Below are positions 35,343 to 43,855 of a stretch of 64,000 bases of DNA, in pieces; position 1 is the stretch's first letter; each line of letters opens with the position of its first letter. Position numbers and translations under genes: made by a program. This stretch comes from CAVRJC01 sp963721435 (GTDB taxonomy: Bacteria > Actinomycetota > Acidimicrobiia > IMCC26256 > DASPTH01): the NCBI GenBank assembly GCA_963721435.1, contig CAVRJC010000012.1, forward strand, positions 868,001 to 932,000, read 5' to 3'. The notes under the pieces were generated by a model, which worked only from the letters and a program-made list of their open reading frames with translations, was not told the DNA's origin and did no database searches.

Positions 35343-36548
35343 TCAGGCCGAGCGGGTCGACTTCTCCCGGTGACCCGGCTGGTCGTCGGGGGCAACGAGC
35401 ACGCAGTGGGTGCCTTGGTAGATCGTGGGCATGCACTTGTTGCAGTGGACGCACAGGGCTTCCGAGGCACGCCCGGCCTGCCAGCGCGCGAGAAGGTCCG
35501 GCTCGCGGAGCAGCGCCCGGCCCATGGCGACGAACTCGAATCCTTCGGCGAGCGCGCGCTCGACGGTGTCGAGCCGGTTCACGCCCCCGAGCAGGACCAG
35601 CGGCATCGAGAGCGCCTCACGGAACTGCCGGGCGTACGGGAGGAAGAACGCTTCTTCGAAGGGGTACGACGGGAGGAACCGACGGCCCATGAGCTTGAAC
35701 CCGGTGCGGAGCGGCTGGGGGAACGCGGCCGCCATCTCTGCGATGGGCGCTTCGCCGCGGAAGAGGTACATGGGGTTCTTGAGGGAGCTGCCCCCGGTGA
35801 GCTCCAGCGCGTCGAGGACGCCGTCCGACTCGATCAGCTTCGCCGCCTCGATGCTCTCGTCGAGCCAGATGCCGCCCGGAAAGCCATCGGCCATGTTCAG
35901 CTTCGCAATGACCGCCATCGAGGTACCCACTGCCTCGCGCACCGCCCTCGTGACCTGACGCGGGAACTCGGCTCGGTTCGCGACGCTCCCACCCCACCGG
36001 TCCGTGCGCTTGTTGAGACCGGGGCTGAGGAACGCGCTCAGGAGGTAGCTGTGGCCGAGGTGCACCTCGACCGCGTCGAATCCGGCGTCGCGGAGGAGGC
36101 CTGCCGCGCTCGCGAAGTCGCGCGTCACACGTTCGATGTCGGCGAGAGTTGCCGCCTTGGTGAACTTCATCGCCATGGGGCTGAAGATCCGTGACGGCGC
36201 GAGACCGGTGTGCCCGGTACCCACCGCAACCGGTCCGGCATGGCCGAGCTGGGCGGAGATCGCGGCGCCCTCGGCGTGCACCACTTCGGCCAGCCGACGC
36301 AGCCCCGGCACCGCCTCCGGCCGAACGACGATCTCGGCCGGCGCGCCTTGACCGTCGGGCGACACCGCGAGGTACGCCACGGTGGTGAGGCCGACGCCGC
36401 CGGCTGCCACGGCCCGGTGGAAGTCGATCAACCGGTCGGTGACCAGATTGTCGACGGCCATGCCTTCGAAGGTCGCTGCCTTGATGAAGCGGTTCCGCAG
36501 CTCGATCGGCCCCAGGTGGGCCGGAGCGAACGGATCGGTCGTGCGCAT
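35343..36548 (-). CDS. NADH:flavin oxidoreductase / old yellow enzyme with 4Fe-4S cysteines
   Basis: A 401-residue TIM-barrel flavoenzyme. LGPIELRNRFIKAATFEGM, ISAQLGHAGP, GFDAVEVHLGHSYLLSAFLSPGLNKRTDRWGGSVANRAEF (catalytic HxxH-like segment) and GGVNRLDTVERALAEGFEFVAMGRALLREPDL are typical. The C-terminus has CVHCNKCMPTIYQGTHC, the Cys cluster of 2,4-dienoyl-CoA reductase-like members, but the second flavin/NAD domain of those proteins is missing. The start overlaps the Mca stop (TGATG at 36546-36550). Reduction of enoyl or enone substrates is expected. Confidence 0.88.
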   Translation of the reverse strand: MRTTDPFAPAHLGPIELRNRFIKAATFEGMAVDNLVTDRLIDFHRAVAAGGVGLTTVAYLAVSPDGQGAPAEIVVRPEAVPGLRRLAEVVHAEGAAISAQLGHAGPVAVGTGHTGLAPSRIFSPMAMKFTKAATLADIERVTRDFASAAGLLRDAGFDAVEVHLGHSYLLSAFLSPGLNKRTDRWGGSVANRAEFPRQVTRAVREAVGTSMAVIAKLNMADGFPGGIWLDESIEAAKLIESDGVLDALELTGGSSLKNPMYLFRGEAPIAEMAAAFPQPLRTGFKLMGRRFLPSYPFEEAFFLPYARQFREALSMPLVLLGGVNRLDTVERALAEGFEFVAMGRALLREPDLLARWQAGRASEALCVHCNKCMPTIYQGTHCVLVAPDDQPGHREKSTRSA

Positions 36549-37396
36549 CAGCGCAGGCCGGCGAAGAGGTCGGTCTCGGGGACGGGCTCACCCGTGCGGT
36601 CGAACGCGCGGATGAAGGTCTCCTCGGCGAAGACGTCAGCGAACGAGTCGGTCGGCATCTTCACCCACCACGACTCGTCGAGTTGGCTGGCATGCGCCGC
36701 GAGCGCGGCGCGCTTCTGCTCCGCGTACAGGAACGTGTCGATGGTCGTGGTGATGAGCTGCTCGACCGCCGCCATCCGCTCCTCCCACTGCTTGCGCTGC
36801 TCGTCGTCCATGTTCTGCATCGGAGTCGGGATGTCGATGCCCCGCGCCAACAGCGCTTCGCGCATCTTCTCCCAGTCGCGGCGGCGGCGGGCGATGAAGT
36901 AGAGCTTCGACGGGATTCCCGTGCGCTCGCACGCGGCCACGGTGATGTGGTGGGCCCGGAGATGGTCGGGATGGTTGTAGCCACCGTTGTCGTGGTACGT
37001 GATCACGACGTCGGGCCGGTGGTGCTCGAACAGCTGCACGAGCCGGCCCGTGCTCTCCTCGAAGGGGACGGCCGCGAATACATGGTCGGCTTCCTTGAAG
37101 CGCCAGTCGGCCATGCCGGAGTCGTGGTAGCCGAGCAACTCGAGGTGCGCGATCCCGAGCTCCGCGACCGCGACGTCGAGCTCTCCGAGGCGCGTCGTCG
37201 CGACCTCCTGCGGGTCGTGGCCGTCTTCGTCGGGCTTCACGTGCTCGGGGCCGTCACCGAGCTCACCGTTGGTGCACGTGACGAGCACCGTGTTGATGCC
37301 CTCTTCGGAGTAGCGCGCGAACACGCCACCGGTGCTGGAGGACTCGTCGTCGGGGTGCGCGTGCACGGCCATGAGCGTGAGGTCGGACATCGTCAT
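36548..37396 (-). CDS. mca: mycothiol S-conjugate amidase
   Basis: A 282-residue PIG-L family zinc hydrolase. Zinc motif AHPDDES at about 13-19, and further ligand His in GGYNHPDHLRAH. Long and with the Mca-type middle KLYFIARRRRDWEKMREALLARG and the MQNMDDEQRKQW segment, as distinct from MshB. It would cleave mycothiol conjugates to mercapturates for export, which implies mycothiol and an actinobacterial host. It sits between OYE and an F420-type oxidoreductase with one-base junction overlaps, a detoxification-like operon. Confidence 0.9.
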   Translation of the reverse strand: MTMSDLTLMAVHAHPDDESSSTGGVFARYSEEGINTVLVTCTNGELGDGPEHVKPDEDGHDPQEVATTRLGELDVAVAELGIAHLELLGYHDSGMADWRFKEADHVFAAVPFEESTGRLVQLFEHHRPDVVITYHDNGGYNHPDHLRAHHITVAACERTGIPSKLYFIARRRRDWEKMREALLARGIDIPTPMQNMDDEQRKQWEERMAAVEQLITTTIDTFLYAEQKRAALAAHASQLDESWWVKMPTDSFADVFAEETFIRAFDRTGEPVPETDLFAGLR

Positions 37397-38241
37397 CAGT
37401 CCCGCAGGTGGGCGAGGGCCTCGGCGATCGGCTCGAGGACGTCCGGGCCGTGGCGCGGCGAGAGCGTGACGATGCCGTAGGTGAGTCCGGCGTCGGCCAT
37501 CTGCTCGGTCTGCTCGACGAGCGCCGCGATGTCGCCGTCGTCACCGAACCGCAGGTGCGTCGACGTAACGATCTCGTTCACGTCGCGCCCGATCGCGTCG
37601 CAGTGCTGCGCGAGCACGGACCGCTTCTGCAAGAAGAACTCCGGAGTGCCGCCGGGGAAGTTCCAGTGCTGCGCGTACCTCGCGACGGAGTGCAACGTGC
37701 GGCGCTCGCCCGCGCCGCCGATCACGATCGGCGGGTGCGGCTGCTGGACCGGCTTCGGGTTGCACATCGCGTCGGTGAGCTGCACGAAGCGCCCCTGCAG
37801 CGTGGTGCGCTCGTTCGTGAGCAGGCCGACGATCGCTTCGAGGCCTTCGTCGAATGCGTCGAAGCGGTCGGTGAGTGTCGGGTGGATGTCGATGCCGTAC
37901 GCGCCGGCCTCTTCCTCGTTCCAGCCTGCGCCCAGGCCGAGCTCGAGCCGCCCGTCGCTGACGATGTCGAGCGTGGCCGCCATGTTGGCGAGCACCGCGG
38001 GATGCCGGTAGGGCATGCCGGTGACGAGCACGCCGACGCGCAGCCGGCGCGTCACCGCGGCCAACGCGGTGGTGACCGTCCACCCCTCGAGGCAGTTGCC
38101 GGTGGAGTCGGAGAAGATCGGGTAGAAGTGGTCGAACGTCCAGCCCGACTCGTAGAAGTCGATGTCGTCGGCGGCCTGCCAGACCTCGAGCATCGTGCCC
38201 CACGTGGTGTGCTGCGGGGCGGTCTTGAAGCCGAATCTCAT
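37396..38241 (-). CDS. LLM class F420-dependent oxidoreductase (TIGR03560-like)
   Basis: A 281-residue luciferase-like monooxygenase-fold protein: MRFGFKTAPQHTTWGTMLEVWQAADDIDFYESGWTFDHFYPI is the start, then RLRVGVLVTGMPYRHPAVLANMAATLDIVSDGRLELGLGAGWNEEEAGAYGI and PPIVIGGAGERRTL. The family uses coenzyme F420. Substrate is unknown. It is first in the operon with mca and the OYE; its upstream spacer holds one copy of the dispersed repeat. Confidence 0.88.
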   Translation of the reverse strand: MRFGFKTAPQHTTWGTMLEVWQAADDIDFYESGWTFDHFYPIFSDSTGNCLEGWTVTTALAAVTRRLRVGVLVTGMPYRHPAVLANMAATLDIVSDGRLELGLGAGWNEEEAGAYGIDIHPTLTDRFDAFDEGLEAIVGLLTNERTTLQGRFVQLTDAMCNPKPVQQPHPPIVIGGAGERRTLHSVARYAQHWNFPGGTPEFFLQKRSVLAQHCDAIGRDVNEIVTSTHLRFGDDGDIAALVEQTEQMADAGLTYGIVTLSPRHGPDVLEPIAEALAHLRD

Positions 38242-38267
38242 ACGTTGCAGGCTACCCAGCCTCTCTG

Positions 38268-38287
38268 CCGTTCAGGCACGGAGCCGG
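38268..38287 (+). repeat. dispersed 20-nt repeat, single copy, intergenic
   Basis: One copy, CCGTTCAGGCACGGAGCCGG, identical to the consensus of the CoA-transferase copies. It lies in the 53-nt spacer upstream of the LLM oxidoreductase and 8 nt from the end of the DUF1295 gene. Confidence 0.9.
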
Positions 38288-38294
38288 GCGGGGG

Positions 38295-39101
38295 TCACAC
38301 GGTGCGTTTGGGTGGGAGCGGGAAGAACCCGCTCGTGCGCGCGACGTAGTCGGCGTAGCCGGGTCGGCGATCCGCCATCCCCTGCTCGAGCAGGGGCTTC
38401 CCGGTCTTGCGGGTCAGCGTCCACGTCATGAGCAGCGGCGAGAGGATCGTGAGCACACCCGCCCACTGCTGCGCGGCGATCAGCCAGAGGCCCCACCACA
38501 CGGTGGCGTCGCCGAAGTAGTTCGGGTGCCGCGTGTAGCGCCACAACCCGCGGTCCATCACCTGGCCCTTGCTCGACGGATCGGCGCGGAACCGGTTGAG
38601 CTGCGCGTCACCGACGGTCTCGAAGAAGAGCCCGACGGCCCACACCGCGGTTCCCACCCACAGGAGCACTCCCGGCTCGCTGCGCTCGAACATCGACACC
38701 TGCACCGGCAGCGAGATGAACCACAACACGACGGCCTGCGTGAGATAGATCGACCGCAGCGCGTATACGCCCGGGTCGCTCTTCGCCCGAGCGAGCATGT
38801 CGGCGTAGCGCGGGTCTTCGCCCTTGCCACGGCTACGGAGCGCGATGTAGCCCGCGAGCCGCAGTCCCCACACCGACACCAGTACCGCGACGAGCAACCG
38901 TCGCGTGTCGTTGCCCTCACCCGCGGATGCGCCGTACGCGACCCACGCGACGACAACGAAGCCGAGCCCCCACGCGACGTCGATCACGTTGAAGCGGCCG
39001 ATCGCGTGACCGATCAACCAGGTCACGAGCATCAGGAGCAGCACCGCGACCCCGGTGACCGCGAGGCCGTCGATGAACGCGCCGGACGAGAAGTCGCTCA
39101 C
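38295..39101 (-). CDS. DUF1295 / steroid 5-alpha-reductase-like membrane protein
   Basis: A 268-residue membrane protein with about seven helices. The C-terminal signature ADPSSKGQVMDRGLWRYTRHPNYFGDATVWWGLWLIA is characteristic of DUF1295 and of isoprenylcysteine methyltransferase/steroid reductase relatives. It is coupled by a GTGA overlap to the CFA-like methyltransferase upstream. In clusters of this composition DUF1295 proteins accompany fatty-acid methylation and are thought to reduce lipid intermediates; that role is inferred. Confidence 0.85.
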   Translation of the reverse strand: MSDFSSGAFIDGLAVTGVAVLLLMLVTWLIGHAIGRFNVIDVAWGLGFVVVAWVAYGASAGEGNDTRRLLVAVLVSVWGLRLAGYIALRSRGKGEDPRYADMLARAKSDPGVYALRSIYLTQAVVLWFISLPVQVSMFERSEPGVLLWVGTAVWAVGLFFETVGDAQLNRFRADPSSKGQVMDRGLWRYTRHPNYFGDATVWWGLWLIAAQQWAGVLTILSPLLMTWTLTRKTGKPLLEQGMADRRPGYADYVARTSGFFPLPPKRTV

Positions 39102-40367
39102 GCGGGCTCACCGTTCGGGCACGGAGCCGGACGCGCGGTCGCGAGGATCTGCTCCACACCCATGCGACCTTCTTCGAACGCGAGCGCGCCACGGACGATG
39201 TAGAGGCGCCACACCCGCGCGACTTCTTCGCCGACCAAGTCGACGATCCGGTCGTGGTTGCGGGTGAAGTTGTCGTGCCACGCCCACGCAGTCGCGGCGT
39301 AGTGCTCGCGTAGGTCTTCGACGTCGAGTACGTCGAAGCCACCGTCCTCGAGCAGCGCGACCGTCTCCTGCACCGGGCGCATGTGCATGTCGGGCGCGAC
39401 GTAGGCCTCGATGAACGGGCCGCCGCCGGGAGAGCCCGAGCCGCGCGACATCTGATGCACGAGCATCCGGCCACCAGGGCGCAGATGACGGTGGAGGCCG
39501 GCGACGAAGTGCGGGTAGTTCGCGGCGCCGACGTGCTCGCCCATCTCGATCGAGGCGGCGACGTCGTACGGGCCGTCATCGATGTCGCGGTGGTCCTGGA
39601 GCCGGACGTCGACCTGGTCGTGCAGGCCGCGGTCGGCGACGCGCTTCCGCACGAAGTCGAGCTGCTGCTGCGACAGGGTCATGCCGGTGACGCGTGCGCC
39701 GCGGTGCTGCGCCGCGTACAACGAGGGTGATCCCCACCCGCACCCGACGTCGAGCAGGCGTGCCCGCCGCTGCACGTCGAGCTTCCGGTGATGCGCTCGA
39801 GCTTCGCCTCCTGCGCGTCGGGAGCGACCGGCGGTCGAGGGATCGGGACGGTCGGTGAAGTACGCACGAGTAGGCCATGTGGTGGTCGAGGATCAGCTCG
39901 TAGAAGTCGTTCGACAGGTCGTAGTGGTGGGCGATGACGGCCCGGTCGCGTCGCTTGGTGTGCAGGCGGCCCTGGACCCGTGCCTCGGACGCCGGGGCGA
40001 GGGGGCAACCGATGGCACGCAGGCGAAGTGCCAGCGCCGCGGCCCGCATGCGGTCGGCGAGTGACATCCGCAGGGACGTATGACGTCGCGCGAACTGCCA
40101 GACGCGGCGGAAGCCGTCGTCGAGGTCGCCGTCGACGTCGAGATCACCCGTCACGTAGGCGCGAGCGAAGCCGAGCTCGCCGGGTTGCCAGACGAGGCGG
40201 CGCAACGCTCGCGGCGAGCGGATGACCGCCACCGGACCATCAGCACGAGCGGCCTCGCTGCCGTCCCACGCACGGATGCGCACCGGAAGCGGCGCGTCCA
40301 GGACACGTTCGAGGAGGTCGGCGAGCTGCTCGGCTACGGGTGGCACGTCGACCTCATCTCGCGTCAC
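39098..40367 (-). CDS. cyclopropane-fatty-acid-synthase-like methyltransferase, second copy (multiple frameshifts)
   Basis: N-terminal part APLPVRIRAWDGSEAARADGPVAVIRSPRALRRLVWQPGELGFARAYVTGDLDVDGDLDDGFRRVW and VIAHHYDLSNDFYELILDHHMAYSC is in one frame. Around 39786-39861 three small indels are needed to pass through AYFTD, DAQEAKLERIT and KLDVQRRARLLDVGCGWGS (SAM motif). The remainder (LSQQQLDFVRKRVADRGL, EHVGAANYPHFVAGLHRHLRPGGRM) is again intact to a TGA at 39098. About 422 residues after repair. Its last residues PAPCPNGEPA come from the dispersed repeat. Acts on unsaturated phospholipid acyl chains. Confidence 0.75.
39111..39130 (+). repeat. dispersed 20-nt repeat, single copy at gene end
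   Basis: One copy, CCGTTCGGGCACGGAGCCGG, inside the 3' end of the second CFA-like gene, encoding its C-terminal APCPNGEP. Confidence 0.88.
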
Positions 40368-40374
40368 CCTCGCT

Positions 40375-41625
40375 TCAGCCGGCGCGCGCGAGCACGACTT
40401 GCTCGACGTCGAGGTAGCCGGTCGCGAACCCGGCCTCGCAGTACGCGAGGTAGAAGTCCCACATCCGCCGGAACCTCGTGTCGAACCCGAGGGCTCCGAC
40501 CTCGTCGGCGTGCGTGTCGAACCGCTCGCGCCATGCGCGCAACGTCTTCGCGTAGCTGCTGCCGAACGCGAACCTCTCGGCGATGCGCAACCTGGTGTGC
40601 TCGCGCACGTTCTCGGTGATCGCGCGCACCGATGGCAGCGCGCCACCCGGGAAGATGTACTTCGAGATCCACGTGTACTGATCGCGCGTCGCTTCCATGC
40701 GGTCGTGCTCGAGCACGATGGCCTGGAGACCGACCTTGCCGTCGGGTGCCACGAGCCGGTCGAGCGTGGCGAAGTAGGTGGGCCAGTAGCGCTCGCCCAC
40801 CGCCTCGATCATCTCGACGCTCACGACCGCGTCGTACGTGCCGTGCGCGGCGCGGTAGTCGCACAGCTCGATGTCGACCCGATCGGCCACACCCGCTTCG
40901 TCGACACGCTGACGCGCGAGCGTCTGCTGCGCGCGCGACAACGTGAGCGACGTCACGCGCGCCCCGCGCTTCGCGGCGCGGATCGCCAGTGCTCCCCAGC
41001 CGGTCCCGATCTCGAGGAGGCTCGTCTCGGGTCCGACGTGCACCGCGTCGAGCAGCCGATCGACCTTGCGCATCTGCGCTCGCTCCAACGTGTCGCCCTC
41101 CGCGAACAACGCCGACGAGTACGTCATCGACTCGTCGAGGAAGAGTGTGAACAGGTCATTCGAGAGGTCGTAGTGGCGCTCGATGTTGTGCCGCGCGCCG
41201 GTGAGGGTGTTCTCGTGGTGCGCGGGGACCCGATGCACGTAGAAATGGCGCAGTCGCTGCATCCACGCCGGCACGAGCGTGGCGAGCCGAGCCGAGAGCG
41301 GTTCCAGCACCGCAGCGGGATCGTCGGCGTCCCACTCGCCCGCCATGTACGACTCGCCGAACCCGATGAGGCCATCGGCGCCGAGCCGATCGAAGAACGC
41401 CCGATCGTCGACGATGCGCATCACCGGCGCGTCGGAAGACCCCGCGGCCGCGCCGACGACCGCGCCGTCCGGCAACTCGACGCGGAGCGGTACCCGCCCG
41501 AAGGCACGGTGGAACAACCACTTGGCGATCGCGGCGTGCACCGGCTTGTGGTGCGGCGCCGCGAGCTCCCGCCACGGGCCGTCCTGCACGCCGGCGACGT
41601 CGTGCTGCTCTGCGGTGGCGCTCAT
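40375..41625 (-). CDS. cyclopropane-fatty-acyl-phospholipid synthase family methyltransferase
   Basis: A 416-residue class I methyltransferase. A N-terminal lipid-handling region (PLRVELPDGAVVGAAAGSSDAPVMRIVDDRAFFDRLGADGLIGFGESYMAGEWDADD) is followed by HYDLSNDLFTLFLDESMTYSSALF (substrate/bicarbonate region), the SAM motif LLEIGTGWGALAIRAAKRGARVTSLTLS, and EMIEAVGERYWPTYFATLDRL. ATG 41625 has a GGGGGG SD at good distance; ATG 41631 overlaps the DUF1365 stop. Length and motifs fit CFA synthase or the methyltransferases of 10-methyl fatty acid synthesis. Confidence 0.9.
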   Translation of the reverse strand: MSATAEQHDVAGVQDGPWRELAAPHHKPVHAAIAKWLFHRAFGRVPLRVELPDGAVVGAAAGSSDAPVMRIVDDRAFFDRLGADGLIGFGESYMAGEWDADDPAAVLEPLSARLATLVPAWMQRLRHFYVHRVPAHHENTLTGARHNIERHYDLSNDLFTLFLDESMTYSSALFAEGDTLERAQMRKVDRLLDAVHVGPETSLLEIGTGWGALAIRAAKRGARVTSLTLSRAQQTLARQRVDEAGVADRVDIELCDYRAAHGTYDAVVSVEMIEAVGERYWPTYFATLDRLVAPDGKVGLQAIVLEHDRMEATRDQYTWISKYIFPGGALPSVRAITENVREHTRLRIAERFAFGSSYAKTLRAWRERFDTHADEVGALGFDTRFRRMWDFYLAYCEAGFATGYLDVEQVVLARAG

Positions 41626-41627
41626 GC

Positions 41628-42497
41628 TCATCCCCCCGGTTGCGCGTGCGCCGGATCCCCGTTCCGGCACGGAGCCGGAATCCCGTTCCGGCACGGAGCC
41701 GGACGTGGCACGAGCGGGACCCGGCGCAGCCAGAGGCGGATCCCCTGCCACCGGATGAGCGCGATGACCTTCCAGCTCCCGCATGCGTGCCGCGCCGCGG
41801 CGCGGCTCACCGAGCGAACTCGCGCCACCGTGCGGTGACCTGCCAGCTTCGCCCGGAACACGGGCTCCATGTTCTCACCTCGGCGCAGGACGATGCTGAC
41901 CTCCAGGTCCTCACCGGGCTCGGAGAAGCGCATCTCGTAGCGGCCGTCGACCGCGAAGAACGGCGACACGAAGAACTCCTTGGCCACGTCGGCGTGACCA
42001 CCGGCGTCGGGCGCGAGGAGGTAGCAGTGGCGGCCGCCGTAGGTGTTGTGCACCTCGGCGATCACGCAGCGCGGACGGCCGGCTCCGTGCCCGAACCGAG
42101 ATTGGGCCGGGTCGTAGCACCAGTAGATGGAGAGCGGATTGAACACGTACCCGAACGACCGGGGGTTGGCGAGCATGAGGACATGACCACCGTGGAGGTC
42201 GATGCCGTGCTCGGCGAGGTAGGCGTCGACGTTCGCGCGCAGGGTCGCGTCGGGGTCACCGAAGTGATCGCGGGCCTCGAAGGTCGCAAGGGGTCGGAGC
42301 GCGCGCGGCAGCTCCGGAACTGCATCGAGGTCGACGAGCCACATCGTGTGCCGGTAGTGGAAGGCGTGACGCAGCGGCGTGCGCCGCTCGTGCTCGATCG
42401 TGGTCGTGTACAGAGCCGGCTCCGTGCCCGAACGGCAGACCGGCTCCGTGCCCGAACGGCAGACCGGCTCCGTGCCTGCACGGGAAGAGGCGGTCAT
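41628..42497 (-). CDS. DUF1365 protein with six in-frame dispersed-repeat copies
   Basis: A 289-residue protein. The DUF1365 core is LYTTTIEHERRTPLRHAFHYRHTMWLVDLDAVPELPR, ARDHFGDPDATLRANVDAYLAEHGI, FGYVFNPLSIYWCYDP, VIAEVHNTYGGRHCYLLAPD and FFVSPFFAVDGRYEMRF. The extreme N-terminus is three SGTEPVCR-type units, an internal QSRFGHGAG interrupts the otherwise conserved CYDP..GRP..VIAEV segment, and the C-terminus has PAPCRNG twice; all six are encoded by the dispersed repeat and none breaks the frame. The family always travels with FAD oxidases and CFA synthases in lipid-modification clusters; molecular role unknown. Confidence 0.85.
   Translation of the reverse strand: MTASSRAGTEPVCRSGTEPVCRSGTEPALYTTTIEHERRTPLRHAFHYRHTMWLVDLDAVPELPRALRPLATFEARDHFGDPDATLRANVDAYLAEHGIDLHGGHVLMLANPRSFGYVFNPLSIYWCYDPAQSRFGHGAGRPRCVIAEVHNTYGGRHCYLLAPDAGGHADVAKEFFVSPFFAVDGRYEMRFSEPGEDLEVSIVLRRGENMEPVFRAKLAGHRTVARVRSVSRAAARHACGSWKVIALIRWQGIRLWLRRVPLVPRPAPCRNGIPAPCRNGDPAHAQPGG
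41659..41702 (+). repeat. dispersed 20-nt repeat, 2 tandem copies at 3' end of DUF1365 gene
   Basis: Copies at 41659-41678 and 41683-41702, CCGTTCCGGCACGGAGCCGG, 24-nt period, encoding PAPCRNG twice. Confidence 0.9.
42079..42098 (-). repeat. dispersed 20-nt repeat, single copy in the middle of DUF1365 gene
   Basis: CCGGCTCCGTGCCCGAACCG in an internal position of the coding sequence. It accounts for the QSRFGHGAG segment that seems to interrupt a conserved stretch of the protein. Confidence 0.85.
42416..42483 (-). repeat. dispersed 20-nt repeat, 3 tandem copies at 5' end of DUF1365 gene
   Basis: Copies at 42416-42435, 42440-42459 and 42464-42483, CCGGCTCCGTGCCCGAACGG with CAGA spacers, 24-nt period. 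They encode a triplicated SGTEP segment right after the start codon. Confidence 0.92.
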
Positions 42498-42501
42498 CGC
42501 G

Positions 42502-43761
42502 TCACCACGTGACGCCGAGCGACGCGGCGGCGCGCACGCCGGAGGCGCAGCCGTCTTCGTGGAAGCCCCATCCCTGGTATGCACCGGCGAACGCGATGCG
42601 GCCGTCGTTCAACGCGGGGAGCCTCTCCTGCGCGGCCACCGACGTCGGCGTGTAGATGGGATGCGTGTAGCTCATCCGCGCGAGCACGGTGTCGTCGTCG
42701 ATGCGCGAGCTGCCGTTGAGTGTGACCAGGTAGTCGACCGGCTCGTCGAGGCGCTGCAGGCGGTTCATGTGGTAGCTCACCTGTACCCGTGAGGCATCGC
42801 TGTCACACTCGTCGAGCAGGTAGTTCCACGACGAGTGCGCTCGCGCGCGGCGCGGGAGCAACGACGCGTCGCTGTGCAGCACGGTGTCGCTCGTCGAGTA
42901 CTCGAACGCACCCAGTGCGGCGTGCTCCGCATCGGACGCGTCGGCGAGCAACGCGAGCGCTTCGTTCGCGTGCGTCGCGACCACGACACGGTCGAAGCGG
43001 CGCAGCGCATCGGCATCGTCGCGGATCTCGATGCCATCGGTCACGCGGCGCACACTCGTGACGGGCGTCGAGATCTCGGTGGCCGTGAGCTCCTTGGCCG
43101 CGCGCTCGACGTAGGTGCGAGACCCGCCGACGACGGTCTGCCACTGCGGCGAGCCATTCACGCTCAGCATGCCGTGATGGTCGAGGAAGCGGAACAGGTA
43201 CTGCGCGGGGTACACGAGCGCGGTCCGGGGCGCGCATGACCACACGCACGACACCAGCGGCACCATGAAGTGCTGCTCGAAGTAGCGGGAGAAGCGGCCG
43301 CGTGCGAGGAACTCGCCGAGAGTCATCACGTCGTCGTGGGCGTCGAGCAGGCGACGGGCCCGCCGGTGGAACTTCTTCACCTCGACGAGCATGCGCAGGA
43401 ACGCGGGGCTCGCACCGCGGCGGGCGTCCGCGAACACGCCGCCGAGACCGCGGGCGCCGGCGTACTCGAGACCGCAGCCGTCGCACCGCACCGACAGGCT
43501 CATCTCGGTGGGCTGGGTCTCGACTCCGAGCTCGCCGAACAGCCGCAGGAGATGAGGGTAGGTGCGGTCGTTGCAGACGATGAAACCGCTGTCGATCGGG
43601 AGCACGCGGCCGTCGGCCGAGAGGATCTCGTGCGTGTGCGCGTGGCCCCCGAGGCGGTGCTGGGCCTCGTAGAGGGTGACGTCGAACCGTCGTTGCAGCA
43701 GGTAGGCAGCGGTGAGCCCCGCCACTCCCGCACCCACCACTGCCACCGTCGGCCTGCTCAC
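42502..43761 (-). CDS. NAD(P)/FAD-dependent oxidoreductase (amine-oxidase-like, lipid-modification cluster)
   Basis: A 419-residue flavoprotein. FAD motif VAVVGAGVAGLTAAYLLQRRFDVTLYEA at the N-terminus, LGGHAHTHEI and DSGFIVCNDRTYPHLLRLFGELGV as in the bacterial 'FAD-dependent oxidoreductase next to CFA' family, and a C-terminal RIAFAGAYQGWGFHEDGCASGVRAA flavin motif. The order FAD oxidase, DUF1365, CFA-type methyltransferases, DUF1295 matches clusters linked to methyl-branched or furan fatty acids in proteobacteria and actinobacteria. It is the first gene of this operon, 4 nt before DUF1365. Confidence 0.9.
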   Translation of the reverse strand: MSRPTVAVVGAGVAGLTAAYLLQRRFDVTLYEAQHRLGGHAHTHEILSADGRVLPIDSGFIVCNDRTYPHLLRLFGELGVETQPTEMSLSVRCDGCGLEYAGARGLGGVFADARRGASPAFLRMLVEVKKFHRRARRLLDAHDDVMTLGEFLARGRFSRYFEQHFMVPLVSCVWSCAPRTALVYPAQYLFRFLDHHGMLSVNGSPQWQTVVGGSRTYVERAAKELTATEISTPVTSVRRVTDGIEIRDDADALRRFDRVVVATHANEALALLADASDAEHAALGAFEYSTSDTVLHSDASLLPRRARAHSSWNYLLDECDSDASRVQVSYHMNRLQRLDEPVDYLVTLNGSSRIDDDTVLARMSYTHPIYTPTSVAAQERLPALNDGRIAFAGAYQGWGFHEDGCASGVRAAASLGVTW

Positions 43762-43828
43762 GGCATTCCGTCCTTGCTCGCGTCATGAGTGTTCGTCGCG
43801 AGCAGGCACTCCGGATGGCTCATCGCCT

Positions 43829-43849
43829 CCGTTCAGGCTTCGGAGCCGG
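43829..43849 (+). repeat. dispersed repeat, divergent single copy, intergenic
   Basis: CCGTTCAGGCTTCGGAGCCGG, a 21-nt variant with CTTC instead of CAC, just beyond the SDR gene's stop and upstream of the FAD oxidoreductase operon. Confidence 0.75.
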
Positions 43850-43855
43850 CAGTCG

